Assembly (NCBI GenBank): GCA_965371245.1
Contig: CBDUXT010000013.1
Span: forward strand, 15,792-79,791
From: CBDUXT01 sp965371245
GTDB lineage: Bacteria > Planctomycetota > Phycisphaerae > UBA1845
Direction: 5' to 3'
Length of the DNA: 64,000 bases
In this document: positions 34,353-43,045 of the stretch, piece after piece
Position numbering within the stretch: the first letter of the stretch is position 1
Layout: every line of letters starts with the position of its first letter
Made by a program: the position numbers and the translations under genes
The notes under the pieces: generated by a model
Told to the model about the DNA's origin: nothing
The model's database searches: none
Seen by the model: the letters and a program-made list of their open reading frames with translations, nothing else

Positions 34353-34598
34353 CTAGTTCAGGTGAGATCGTTTGGAGTTCATGAAGCCGGTCAGGCAGAT
34401 CACGACGGCAACGCCGGCGACGACGACCCACTGGAGCGCTCCGCCGTCCTCATCCGGAGTCCGGCCGGGACGCTGCGCCAAGGCCGCGACGGCTGATAGG
34501 TGGACGCCAGCCGCACAGAGGGCCATGCGATAGGCCGTCCGGCGGAGCTTGGGTTGTGTGTCGCGCGATTGGATCCTGAGCCTACTCATACGCATCAT
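34353..34598 (-). CDS. Small protein with one C-terminal transmembrane helix
   Basis: 81 residues if translation begins at ATG 34598 behind a G-run; 34595 and 34589 are alternative Met codons. A hydrophobic segment at ~21-40 may be a signal peptide, followed by an acidic linker (PDEDGG) and a C-terminal helix (ALQWVVVAGVAVVICLTGF) with a basic end (NSKRSHLN). It precedes the two paralogous small proteins by ~55 bases and may form a transcript with them. No family recognised. Confidence 0.45.
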   Translation of the reverse strand: MMRMSRLRIQSRDTQPKLRRTAYRMALCAAGVHLSAVAALAQRPGRTPDEDGGALQWVVVAGVAVVICLTGFMNSKRSHLN

Positions 34599-34665
34599 TA
34601 TAGCCCCCCACCGGGCTTGGTAAAGGCGAATCGACGTGCGACCCCGCACGGGACGCATCCCCAAG

Positions 34666-34696
34666 AAAAAAAAGGAAGGTGCGTCCGGGACGCACC
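34666..34696 (-). terminator. Rho-independent terminator after the HYExAFE gene
   Basis: Read on the minus strand, the stem GGTGCGTC / GACGCACC (34689-34696, 34678-34685) with a short loop is followed by TTCC and eight T (34673-34666). It lies 11 bases after the stop of the gene ending at 34707. Confidence 0.85.
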
Positions 34697-34706
34697 CTAC
34701 GCCCGA

Positions 34707-35261
34707 TCAGGTTGATGGCTTGCTCAGAAGCGGCCGACCCGACGCACCATCGTACTTCGTGCCCTGGAGCGGGCTGACCAGGCTCCGAAAGACCTTGGCC
34801 GGCACGGTGACGGTATCCCACTTCGGGGATCGGGGGCGAGCATGGGCGGCGTAGTCGGCGGCCGATACCCAGAGGAACGAATAATACTCGTTGCGGTACG
34901 CGTGAACCTCGCTGGTGGGTTCGTGCGCCGGCGACCCGACGAGCCAGTAGGCGAAGACGAGCCCGGGCTCGAAGTCGTTGCCAAAGGCCTCTTCCCAGCG
35001 GCGCAGGCCGTTGAGGTCGTCGCGCGTGACCCAGTTCTCCCAAAACCGTTTTCCGCCCGGTCCGTCGTAGGGGAACTTTCGTCCCTTCACATCGACGAGC
35101 CAGGCGCGCTTCCCCGGGCGGTAGACGAGAAAATCGAACGACTTGATCCTTGCACCGGAGAAGATCGCCTTCTTGTGTTCATCGACCGGGATGTAAGGCC
35201 AGCCGCGGGAGCGCAGATAGTCCTCGAAGGCGGCCTCGTAATGGATGTGTCGTCGGGTCAT
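34707..35261 (-). CDS. HYExAFE family protein, possible nuclease fold
   Basis: 184 residues beginning MTRRHIHYEAAFEDYL, the pattern that names the HYExAFE proteins of Planctomycetota. SFDFLVY (D43) and WLVDVKGRKF (D57, K59) are spaced like the catalytic core of PD-(D/E)XK nucleases. The rest is rich in aromatic residues. No signal peptide or transmembrane helix. It is an isolated gene closed by its own terminator. Nuclease activity is inferred from the motif alone. Confidence 0.7.
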   Translation of the reverse strand: MTRRHIHYEAAFEDYLRSRGWPYIPVDEHKKAIFSGARIKSFDFLVYRPGKRAWLVDVKGRKFPYDGPGGKRFWENWVTRDDLNGLRRWEEAFGNDFEPGLVFAYWLVGSPAHEPTSEVHAYRNEYYSFLWVSAADYAAHARPRSPKWDTVTVPAKVFRSLVSPLQGTKYDGASGRPLLSKPST

Positions 35262-35362
35262 CGCCGAACCCCCCGCTTCGCTCTACCCGGGCCGGACGGC
35301 GGGCGGTTTGCCACCGTCGCGCGATCCCGTATCGCCCGGTCGGCACGAAAGCGATCATTTCG

Positions 35363-35779
35363 TTACGCCGTTTTCTTCTTCTTGACGCGTTTGGGGCGTC
35401 GAGGCGGTCCGGTTTTGTTGGGCGCCGCAAGCTTGCGGCCTTTTTTCTCAAAATAGTAGTCGTCGATCTGTGCGGGATGGGTGAACATGTGGTCGTAGCC
35501 GTACTCGCCGACGCTGTAGTCACACGAGCCGGGCTCGTATTCGCGACAGATTCCCGGTCTGGTTTCGTAGACCATACAAAGGTTGTCCGCACCGAGGTTC
35601 TTGCATCGCGTTTGATACTGAACGTACCAATCGCCCTCCTCCACAAAAACCGTCACGCCCTCGTGCATGAGGTACCAGCGGATGTCGTCGAAATCGCGCT
35701 GGCTGGTCGGCTTGTCGAGCGGAAGTGCCAGGTAGCGACAGCAGGCCGCCGCGCAGTGCTCACAGAGAATCGAACCCAT
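35363..35779 (-). CDS. YkgJ family cysteine-cluster protein
   Basis: 138 residues from ATG 35779 (the frame is open to 35821). Conserved cysteines: CEHCAAACCRY at the N-terminus, then RCKNLGADNLCMVYETRPGICREY (in parts), the metal or Fe-S binding pattern of the YkgJ/UPF0153 family. The C-terminus is Lys-rich (RRPKRVKKKKTA). Function of the family is not established. Divergent from rsmD. Confidence 0.8.
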   Translation of the reverse strand: MGSILCEHCAAACCRYLALPLDKPTSQRDFDDIRWYLMHEGVTVFVEEGDWYVQYQTRCKNLGADNLCMVYETRPGICREYEPGSCDYSVGEYGYDHMFTHPAQIDDYYFEKKGRKLAAPNKTGPPRRPKRVKKKKTA

Positions 35780-35901
35780 CCGCCGTCTCCACCTCGTCAA
35801 ATGTATGCCGCGGGTTGCCAACCGACTACGAACGATGGATTATAGGGACCGGGAGAATGCGCGGTCAACGCGCAAGACGACGCGGCGTCGATGGCGAACG
35901 C

Positions 35902-36483
35902 ATGAGAATCATCGCAGGCGAGTGGCGCTCCCGGCGAATCGCGCGTCCACCGGCCGCGAACACGCGCCCGATGCCGGATCGCGTCAGGGAGTCGATTTTC
36001 AACATCCTCGGCGCTTTCTACGAAACGCCCGGTCGGCTGCCGGCGCTTCACGTGGGCGACGTCTTCGCCGGCGGCGGTTCCATGGGGCTGGAAGCCCTTT
36101 CCCGGGGAGCGACAAGGTGCTGCTTTTTCGAGCGGGATGCCGCGGCGCTGACCGCCCTTTCTGAGAATCTGAGGCTGTTTGGGGTCGGCGAGTCAGGGAC
36201 CATCGTGACACGTGACGCCTGGCAGTGTGGGACGACCGACCCAACCGGTGAGCCGTTCGATCTGGTCTTCCTCGACCCCCCCTATGCGGACACGGAAGAT
36301 CCGTCCGAGGCCGGTTTCGTTTGGCGGTATCTCAAGCGACTCGCCGCTGCATCCGACCGCGTTCCGCTGACTGTTTTTCACCACCGGGTGAAGGTTGACT
36401 ATTCGGTTGCCCCCCCGCCTCCGTGGCGCGTGGTTGACCGTCGCACGTTCGGCACGACTGGGATCGTTTTCTTCTCGACATGA
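35902..36483 (+). CDS. rsmD: 16S rRNA (guanine966-N2)-methyltransferase RsmD
   Basis: 193 residues from ATG 35902 (MRIIAGEWRSRRI, the usual RsmD start). SAM-binding motif I is VGDVFAGGGSMGLEALSRGA (51-70), with Gly for the usual Ser in DLFAGSG. The catalytic NPPY-type motif is DPPY (125-128). Methylates G966 of 16S rRNA in the 30S subunit. The last four bases overlap the start of the CCA enzyme gene (ATGA). Confidence 0.88.
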   Translation: MRIIAGEWRSRRIARPPAANTRPMPDRVRESIFNILGAFYETPGRLPALHVGDVFAGGGSMGLEALSRGATRCCFFERDAAALTALSENLRLFGVGESGTIVTRDAWQCGTTDPTGEPFDLVFLDPPYADTEDPSEAGFVWRYLKRLAAASDRVPLTVFHHRVKVDYSVAPPPPWRVVDRRTFGTTGIVFFST

Positions 36484-37730
36484 CCAAGCCGCCCCACCAA
36501 GCCCGGGATGCCGCGCTCCACACGATTCGTAAGCTTCGTGCCGCCGGTCACACCGCCCTACTCGCCGGCGGATGCGTACGGGATCGACTCCTGGGCATAG
36601 AGCCCAAGGACTACGACGTGGCCACCGACGCCGTGCCCGACCGAGTCGCCGAGATTTTCCCACGCGCTCGCAAGGTCGGCGCCAAGTTCGGCGTCGTGCT
36701 GGTGCGGCGGTTCGGCTGTGACGTCGAGGTGGCCACCTTTCGTATCGACGGCGATTACGCGGACGGTCGCCATCCCGATGAGGTGACGTTCGGCACGGCC
36801 GAGGACGACGCCCGGCGGCGGGATTTCACCATCAACGGCTTGTTCTGTGACCCGGTTGACGACCGGGTCATCGACTATGTCGGTGGACGAGAAGACCTGG
36901 CGGCCGGGATCATCCGGACCATCGGTGAGCCGGATCGGCGTTTCGGGGAGGACCACCTGCGGATGCTTCGGGCTGTTCGGTTCGCCGCCCGCCTCGGGTT
37001 TTCCATCGATCCGGGAACGCGCGATGCCATAGGGCGTCTCGCCGACCGGCTGGCGGCGATCAGTGTCGAACGTATCTGGATGGAACTTGAGTTGATGCTC
37101 GCGGACCCAACGCGTGCTACCGCGTGGCGGCTTCTGGTCGATCTCGGGCTGCGCGGGCATCTGTCGAGCGTATGGGCCGGGGCAACACTGCGCGAGACCG
37201 CGGCCGAGGATCTGATTCAAGCACGGCTCGCCGCGCTACCCTCGCGAGCGCTGGACGCCGCAGTGGGCCTTGCGGCGACTCTGTGCGACGGAACGCCCCG
37301 CCATGCCGTGGACGTGGCCCGGGCCCTACGCTTGAGCAATCGAACGCGAGATGCGGTGGTCTGGCTGGTGAAGTCGCTACCTGCCGCGTATGCCAGCGCC
37401 ACGCTCGATCTCGCGGACTTGAAGTTGTTGATGGCCAACCCTTCGTGGGCCGACCTGCCGGACCTGCTGCGCGCGGATCTCGCCGCCCATGGCGCCGACC
37501 CCTCGGCGCACGCCGAACTTCTGCGGCGTGCGGGTGAGATTGCCCCGGATTCCGTCGCCCCCCCGCCGCTGGTTACGGGTGACGATCTCAGTGCCGAAGG
37601 ACTGGCACCCGGTCCGCAAATGGGTGCGATTCTCCGACGGCTCTACCGGGCCCAGCTAAACGGGGAAACGACCCACCGAGAGGCCGCTCTGCGTTTGGCC
37701 CGCCGATGGCTCGGCGAAGAAACCGCTTAG
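36480..37730 (+). CDS. cca: CCA tRNA nucleotidyltransferase / poly(A) polymerase family
   Basis: 416 residues of the class II nucleotidyltransferase family. GGCVRDRLLG (30-39) binds the triphosphate and D44/D46 (PKDYDVATD) bind metal. RRRDFTINGLFCDP and the template-like EDHLRMLRAVRFAARLGF follow. The C-terminal ~200 residues are helical. It repairs or adds the 3' CCA of tRNA, or adds A only; the sequence cannot distinguish these. Translationally coupled to rsmD. Confidence 0.9.
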   Translation: MTKPPHQARDAALHTIRKLRAAGHTALLAGGCVRDRLLGIEPKDYDVATDAVPDRVAEIFPRARKVGAKFGVVLVRRFGCDVEVATFRIDGDYADGRHPDEVTFGTAEDDARRRDFTINGLFCDPVDDRVIDYVGGREDLAAGIIRTIGEPDRRFGEDHLRMLRAVRFAARLGFSIDPGTRDAIGRLADRLAAISVERIWMELELMLADPTRATAWRLLVDLGLRGHLSSVWAGATLRETAAEDLIQARLAALPSRALDAAVGLAATLCDGTPRHAVDVARALRLSNRTRDAVVWLVKSLPAAYASATLDLADLKLLMANPSWADLPDLLRADLAAHGADPSAHAELLRRAGEIAPDSVAPPPLVTGDDLSAEGLAPGPQMGAILRRLYRAQLNGETTHREAALRLARRWLGEETA

Positions 37731-37735
37731 CCGCC

Positions 37736-37780
37736 TGTGGCACAGGTGTTGGCACCGGCTGGAAGCCCGTGCCACACCTC
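37736..37780. repeat. Family E element, copy 1
   Basis: A short unit TGGCACCGGCTGGAAGCC followed by CGTGCCACACC, with an extra GTGGCACAGG in front. It resembles the perfect inverted element at 43593-43646. It sits between the convergent cca and fliN genes. Confidence 0.5.
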
Positions 37781-37834
37781 GGTTGCGTGGTGGGTTTGAT
37801 TGGTAACCGGTCGATGAAAGAGCAGCGGGCACGG

Positions 37835-38212
37835 CTAAGCTCCGCCCATCGCGTGGATGCGCTCTTCGACGGTGCCCACACTTCCGATACGAAGGCCGAA
37901 GTTCTCGCCGATCTTGACCGCCTGGCCCACAGCAACCGGATGGCCGGCGACCTCCATCACCAGGTCGGTGTCAAAGGCCACTTCAAACTCGAGAATCGTC
38001 CCAACCCTTGTCTTGAGGATCGTCTCGATCGGTACGCTGCGCGTGGCCAGGACCACCGTGACGGGAACCGACAGACCGAGGATGTGGGCGAGATTCGGGC
38101 GGCGCGGCCCGGTCGCCTGCGGCGTCTGTTCTTGCGCGGCCGGCTCCGGATCTTTCGCAGGCGTCGGCTCTTGGTCGAACATCGCATCAATGTTGGATTG
38201 GCTCAAGCTCAT
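37835..38212 (-). CDS. fliN: Flagellar motor switch protein FliN
   Basis: 125 residues. A Pro/Glu-rich N-terminal ~40 residues is followed by the SpoA/FliN C-terminal domain: LGLSVPVTVVLATRSVPIETIL, VGTILEFEVAFDTDLVMEVAGHPVAVGQAVKIGENFGLRI (in parts). GAAGGAA precedes the ATG. FliN forms the C-ring of the flagellar motor; the SpoA fold also occurs in type III secretion (SctQ), which cannot be excluded. No other flagellar gene is in the window, so its neighbours are the fatty-acid genes. Confidence 0.85.
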   Translation of the reverse strand: MSLSQSNIDAMFDQEPTPAKDPEPAAQEQTPQATGPRRPNLAHILGLSVPVTVVLATRSVPIETILKTRVGTILEFEVAFDTDLVMEVAGHPVAVGQAVKIGENFGLRIGSVGTVEERIHAMGGA

Positions 38213-38384
38213 GCATCGGTTCCTTCGGCGGTGGGCGCGCAGACCACCACCATCATGCCTTCTGGGTATCGACAGAATCCCGGCTGGGTCTTGACCATCG
38301 GTGGGACGTGAGCGGCGGAACGCTCCATAGACTTGTTGGGGGGTCAGGCGGAAACCGATGCGTGGGAGACGCCGGGCACGAAAA

Positions 38385-39626
38385 TTAGTCGAAACGGCGA
38401 AGCACGACGCAGGCGTTATGACCGCCGAAGCCGAACGAGTTACTCATAACCACCCGAAGCTTGCGGTCGCGGGCGGTGTGCGCGCAGTAGTCCAGATCGC
38501 AACCGTCACCTGGGTGGTCGAGGTTGATCGTTGGAGGAACGACTTGGTTTTCCAGGGCTCGCACGCACGCGATGCCCTCAATTCCGCCGCTCGCGCCCAG
38601 CGAGTGCCCGACCGCGCTTTTCGAGCTGCTGACCACAAGCCGGCCGGCGGCTGAGCCGAACACGCGCTTGATGGCGATCGTTTCCGCAAGATCGCCGAGC
38701 GGCGTGGACGTTCCGTGGGCGTTGATGTAATCGACTTGGTCTACCGAGATGCGCGCGTTGTCTACGGCAAGTCGCATGGCGTCGGCGGCTCCTTCGCCGT
38801 TTTCGTTCGGCTGCGTCAGGTGATCCGCATCCGACGAGGCTCCGTAGCCGATGACTTCCGCGAGGATGGGAACGCCCCGCTTGCGAGCATGCTCCAGTTC
38901 CTCGAACACAAACGCACCGGCCCCTTCCGCGAGCACGAAGCCGTCCCGGTCTTCGTCGAACGGACGGCTGGCGCCACACGGGTCGTCGTTGCGTGTGCTC
39001 AGCGCCTTCATCGCCCCGAACGCAGCCAGTGCGAGGGGCGTGAGCGCCGCCTCCGAGCCGCCGGTATACACCACGTCCGCATCGCCGCGGCGGATGTGGT
39101 TGAGCGCCTCGCCCATGGCGTGCGTGGCCGAGGCGCAAGCGCTGCTGATGGCGATGCTGTTGCCCTTCGCTCCGAAAAGAATGGAAATGTTTCCGCTGGC
39201 GGCGTTGACCATGAGCTTAGGGATCGTGAAGACCGAGACTTTGCCCGGTCCCTTTTCCGTGAGGCGCCCGTGCTGCTGTTCGAGTTCGGAGAGCCCGCCG
39301 ATGCCGGAGCCGAAGATCACGGCGATTCGGTGGGCGTCCACCGCTGAAGCGGCGAGCCCCGCCTGCTCACAAGCCTCGCCGCAGGCGACCAAGGCGAACT
39401 GAGCAAAGCGATCGAGCCGTTTGATGAGTTTTCGATCGAGGTGGTCCGAGGGTGTGAAGTCCGGCACCTGCCCCCCGATTCGGGAAGGAAAGCCGTCGGT
39501 GGAAAACAAGGTCACGGCGCTCAGGCCTGATCGCCCGTCGATCAAGCCGTCCCACAGACGCTCCACGCCCACGCCGAACGGCGTGACCGCGCCCATTCCC
39601 GTGACTACGACTCGGCTTGGCTCCAC
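38385..39626 (-). CDS. fabF: 3-oxoacyl-ACP synthase II FabF
   Basis: 413 residues. Condensing enzyme of fatty-acid elongation. Cys-His-His triad: C164 in ISSACASATHA, H304 in INAHGTSTPLGD and H341 in SKSAVGHSLGASG. Ends GFGGHNACVVLRRFD, as FabF usually does. It starts 12 bases after the acpP stop. Last gene of the rpmF-fab cluster. Confidence 0.96.
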   Translation of the reverse strand: MEPSRVVVTGMGAVTPFGVGVERLWDGLIDGRSGLSAVTLFSTDGFPSRIGGQVPDFTPSDHLDRKLIKRLDRFAQFALVACGEACEQAGLAASAVDAHRIAVIFGSGIGGLSELEQQHGRLTEKGPGKVSVFTIPKLMVNAASGNISILFGAKGNSIAISSACASATHAMGEALNHIRRGDADVVYTGGSEAALTPLALAAFGAMKALSTRNDDPCGASRPFDEDRDGFVLAEGAGAFVFEELEHARKRGVPILAEVIGYGASSDADHLTQPNENGEGAADAMRLAVDNARISVDQVDYINAHGTSTPLGDLAETIAIKRVFGSAAGRLVVSSSKSAVGHSLGASGGIEGIACVRALENQVVPPTINLDHPGDGCDLDYCAHTARDRKLRVVMSNSFGFGGHNACVVLRRFD

Positions 39627-39638
39627 GGTGTCGAGCCC

Positions 39639-39896
39639 CTACGCGCTCGCTGCGAGTTGCTTTTGGATGAACTCGATGGCCTCCCCGACGGTCTTGAGCT
39701 TCTCGGCGTCTTCGTCGGGGATTGTCATGTCGAACTCGTCCTCAAGCTCCATCACCAGCTCGACGGTATCCAGCGAATCCGCGTTCAGATCGTTGACGAA
39801 CGAGGTTTCTCGGCTTAACTCTTTCTTGTCAACGCTCATCTGCTCGCTGACGATTTGTATGACCTTTTCCTCGATCTCTACAGCAGTAGCCACCAC
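39639..39896 (-). CDS. acpP: Acyl carrier protein
   Basis: 85 residues. Acidic four-helix protein; S41 in the DSL motif (LNADSLDTVELVM) carries the phosphopantetheine arm. The usual length is 77-80 residues, so the N-terminus is a little long. Located between fabG and fabF, as in E. coli. It carries the growing acyl chain. Confidence 0.97.
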   Translation of the reverse strand: MVATAVEIEEKVIQIVSEQMSVDKKELSRETSFVNDLNADSLDTVELVMELEDEFDMTIPDEDAEKLKTVGEAIEFIQKQLAASA

Positions 39897-40043
39897 TCAG
39901 TCCTCCAGAATCGACACTTGAACGCCACCTTGGTGTACCGGGCGGGTCATCCTAGCCGCCTCGCCGGTCCGGAGCAACCGCCCCGCAAGGCGTCTCCGCG
40001 GGCGAATGCCGCGGTCCGGGAGCCATGTCCGTCGGCCCGTGGC

Positions 40044-40784
40044 TCACATGCACAAACCCCCATCCACGAGCAAGACCTGCCCGGTGATGTAGGCCGCTCC
40101 GTCGCCGGCCAGGAACGCGACGGCCTCGGCGACCTCGTCGGCCGCCCCGAAGCGTGCGAGCGGGATTCCAGCCTTCGCCCCGTCCCGGATGTTGCCCGGT
40201 AGGGACGCAGTCATGTCCGTTTCGATAAAGCCGGGCGCCACGACGTTGCAAGTCACCTTGCGTTTTCCGAATTCCTTGGCGAGCGACTTGGTCATTCCGA
40301 TCAGCCCCGCCTTGCTGGCCGCGTAGTTGACCTGCCCGGCGTTGCCCACGACGCCGGACACGCTGCCGATGTTCACGATGCGCCCATACCGCTGGCGAAC
40401 CATCGTACGACTGACCGCCCGGGTGAGCCAGAACGCGGCTCGCAGGTTGGTCGTCAGCACATCATCGAACTGATCGTCATCCATGTTCATCGACAGCCCG
40501 TCACGCGTGATTCCCGCGTTGTTGACCAGAATATCGATTCGATCGTGCCGCTCGATGAGCCCCTCCACAAACGGCTCGATCGCTGCTCGGTCGGTCACGT
40601 CCAGCGCAACGGGCTCGATGACGCCGGGAAGCTCGCGCTTTCTTGCCTCTTCCGCCAGTTCCTTAAGAGCGCTCTCCGTTCGGGCACACGCGACGACCGT
40701 GGCGCCGCGCTTGGCAAGCGCCAGGCAGATGGCCCGCCCAATCCCGCGGCTTGACCCCGTGACCAGGGCGATCTTGTCTTTCAT
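40044..40784 (-). CDS. fabG: 3-oxoacyl-ACP reductase FabG
   Basis: 246 residues, short-chain dehydrogenase fold. Cofactor loop TGSSRGIGRA (9-18), NNAG (88-91), catalytic Ser141, Tyr154 and Lys158 (YAASK). Reduces 3-oxoacyl-ACP with NADPH. A 24-base gap separates it from fabD upstream; 147 bases from acpP downstream. Confidence 0.96.
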   Translation of the reverse strand: MKDKIALVTGSSRGIGRAICLALAKRGATVVACARTESALKELAEEARKRELPGVIEPVALDVTDRAAIEPFVEGLIERHDRIDILVNNAGITRDGLSMNMDDDQFDDVLTTNLRAAFWLTRAVSRTMVRQRYGRIVNIGSVSGVVGNAGQVNYAASKAGLIGMTKSLAKEFGKRKVTCNVVAPGFIETDMTASLPGNIRDGAKAGIPLARFGAADEVAEAVAFLAGDGAAYITGQVLLVDGGLCM

Positions 40785-40808
40785 CTTCGTTCTCTCCCGA
40801 ACTGGTTC

Positions 40809-41753
40809 TTAGTCCGCACCCGCGACGGCCATCGCCGAAGCGATCGATTCTGCCGTGCTGAGATTCACGGCGGTCACGTTTCGGTTGATCTTTCGCATCA
40901 GACCGCTGAGCACGCGCCCCGGCCCGATCTCGACGAAGCGGTCCACGCCCGCCTCGATCATCCGTTCGACGCATCGCTGCCAGAGAACCGGCTGCGTGAC
41001 CTGTCGGCAAAGCGCGTCGCGGATCGCCGGAGGGTCGCCGTGCGTGTCGGCATCGACATTGGCCATGACGCTGATGGCTGGACGCTCGAACTGAGTCGCC
41101 GCCAGCACCAGCGTCAAACCGTCGGCCGCCGGTTGCATGAGCGGCGAGTGAAACGCCCCGGCCACATTCAACGCCACACCACGAACGCCCTCGTCCTCGG
41201 TCAATGCCAGAGCCCGATCGCAGGCGGCTTTCCCGCCCGAGATCACGATCTGACCCGGGCAGTTGAAGTTGGCGGGCGCCAGTACGTCGTCCCCCCGCGC
41301 TTTCTCGCAGAGCCGCCGGGCCGTTGCCTCGTCGGCGCCGATCAACGACACCATCCCGCTCGGGACGGCCGTTGCAGCCTCCTGCATCAAGACCCCGCGC
41401 CGGCGCACCAGCTCGAGCGCCTCGTCGAAGCTCATGGCGCCGCCGACATGCAAGGCCGTGTACTCTCCCAGGCTCAGCCCGGCGGCCCACTGAAACTGAT
41501 CGCGGCTCCCCCCGGCCTCCACGAACGCCTCCCAGAGCGCCACGCTCGCCGCGAAGATGGCCGGCTGCTGGATGTCCGTCTGTTCCAACCGTTCCGCCGG
41601 TCCGTCGAAGCACAAACCGGCCAGATCGAAACCGAGAACCTCGTTCGCGCGATCAAACACGCGACGCGCCCCAGGTGACGTTTCATAAACGTCCCTGCCC
41701 ATGCCGACGCGCTGGGCGCCTTGACCGGGAAAAACGAGTGCCGACATTCCCAT
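40809..41753 (-). CDS. fabD: Malonyl-CoA:ACP transacylase FabD
   Basis: 314 residues. Starts with ALVFPGQGAQRVGMG. The nucleophile is S94 in GLSLGEYTAL; the normal GHSLGE His is Leu here. The base is H202 (GAFHSPLM), and the Gln loop and Arg are present. It loads malonyl groups on ACP. Between fabH (64-base gap) and fabG. Confidence 0.95.
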   Translation of the reverse strand: MGMSALVFPGQGAQRVGMGRDVYETSPGARRVFDRANEVLGFDLAGLCFDGPAERLEQTDIQQPAIFAASVALWEAFVEAGGSRDQFQWAAGLSLGEYTALHVGGAMSFDEALELVRRRGVLMQEAATAVPSGMVSLIGADEATARRLCEKARGDDVLAPANFNCPGQIVISGGKAACDRALALTEDEGVRGVALNVAGAFHSPLMQPAADGLTLVLAATQFERPAISVMANVDADTHGDPPAIRDALCRQVTQPVLWQRCVERMIEAGVDRFVEIGPGRVLSGLMRKINRNVTAVNLSTAESIASAMAVAGAD

Positions 41754-41816
41754 GTAGGGTTCCTACGCTAGTTTCCGGCGGCGAAGCCTCGGCCTGCCGT
41801 CTCGTTGGAGAGCGTA

Positions 41817-42809
41817 TCAGAGCCGAAGGAGCATGGTGCCCCAGGTGAGGCCCGCGCCGATCGCGATCATCAGCACCACGTCACCCGGACCTACCCGCCC
41901 GTCGCGTTGGGCTTCGGCGAGACTCACGATGACCGACGCCGCCGAGGTGTTGCCGTAGCGGTCTATGTTGACGGCCACTTTCTCGCGGGGAAGCCCGAGA
42001 CGTTCGCGGGCGGATTCGATGATTCGAAGGTTCGATTGGTGAGGAATGAAGAGCGTCAGATCGTCCGGAGTCATCCCGGCCGAATCCAGCGCCTTCTCCA
42101 CGAGCTCTTGAAGCTTGACGACCGCAAACTTGTACACCTCGCGGCCGCGCATGTGCATGTATTGCAGGCGCTCAGCCAGAACAGACTCCGACATCGGAAG
42201 CCGCGAGCCGCCTCCCGGAATCCAGATGTGATCCGTCTTGGTTCCGTCGCACCCCAGCTCATAGTAAAGGACGCCCTGTTCGGGGTTGTCGGCCCTGCCG
42301 AGGACGGCGGCACCAGCCGCGTCGCCGAAGAGGACAACGGTACTACGGTCGTGCGGGTCCGTTACGCGCGAAAGCGTCTCGGCCCCGATGACCAGCACGT
42401 GCTCATACATCCCGGAACCCAACATGCCGGCGGCGATGTTCGCCCCGTATAGAAACCCGGCGCACGCCGCGGAGATGTCGATCGCAGGGGTCCCCATTCC
42501 GCCAAGCTCGGCCTGGACGAACGCCGCGGTCGCGGGAAAGGGACAGTCGCCCGTGGCGGTGGCACAGATGATGATGTCGATGTCATCGATCGTCAGGCCG
42601 GCGTGCTCCAACGCCTGCCGAGAGGCGTTGGCCGCCATCGTCGAGGTACACTCCCCCTCGGCGGCGCGGCGTCTCTCGCGGATGCCGGTGCGCGTAACGA
42701 TCCATTCGTCGCTTGTGTCAAGATAGTCGGCGAAATGTTGGTTCGTGACGACTTGCGAGGGTAGGTACGCCCCCGTGCCGCAAATTCGAATCGGCAACTG
42801 TACCGTCAT
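41817..42809 (-). CDS. fabH: 3-oxoacyl-ACP synthase III FabH
   Basis: 330 residues. Starts fatty-acid synthesis by joining acyl-CoA with malonyl-ACP. Catalytic C116 (ISAACAGF), H257 (IPHQSN) and N287 (GNTSAAS). N-terminal GTGAYLPSQVVTN is typical. It is first of the fab genes; upstream is rpmF, 236 bases away, with no plsX between them. Confidence 0.96.
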   Translation of the reverse strand: MTVQLPIRICGTGAYLPSQVVTNQHFADYLDTSDEWIVTRTGIRERRRAAEGECTSTMAANASRQALEHAGLTIDDIDIIICATATGDCPFPATAAFVQAELGGMGTPAIDISAACAGFLYGANIAAGMLGSGMYEHVLVIGAETLSRVTDPHDRSTVVLFGDAAGAAVLGRADNPEQGVLYYELGCDGTKTDHIWIPGGGSRLPMSESVLAERLQYMHMRGREVYKFAVVKLQELVEKALDSAGMTPDDLTLFIPHQSNLRIIESARERLGLPREKVAVNIDRYGNTSAASVIVSLAEAQRDGRVGPGDVVLMIAIGAGLTWGTMLLRL

Positions 42810-43045
42810 CTACACTCCGTCCGTGCGGCGGCCGTGAAGGCCTCTCCAGGATTGTCTCGTTTGGTTGGTGACGCACGATGCTGCGTGGTAGCCGACCGGG
42901 CCGGTTCGTTGGTCGTCACACCCAGCCTCGGATGCACCGTCACCGCCGGTCGGGTCCACCGGTCAGTCGCAGACGATCCATCACCCGAAAAAGACGGGAA
43001 GAAGAGCCGCTACGTCTCCGGGAGCACGAACTGGCAACCTCTGGT

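Noticed and set aside
34594..34601. TATAAT on the minus strand at the start of the small gene ending at 34353
   Set aside because: It overlaps the first ATG, has no -35 partner and would force a leaderless message; taken as chance.
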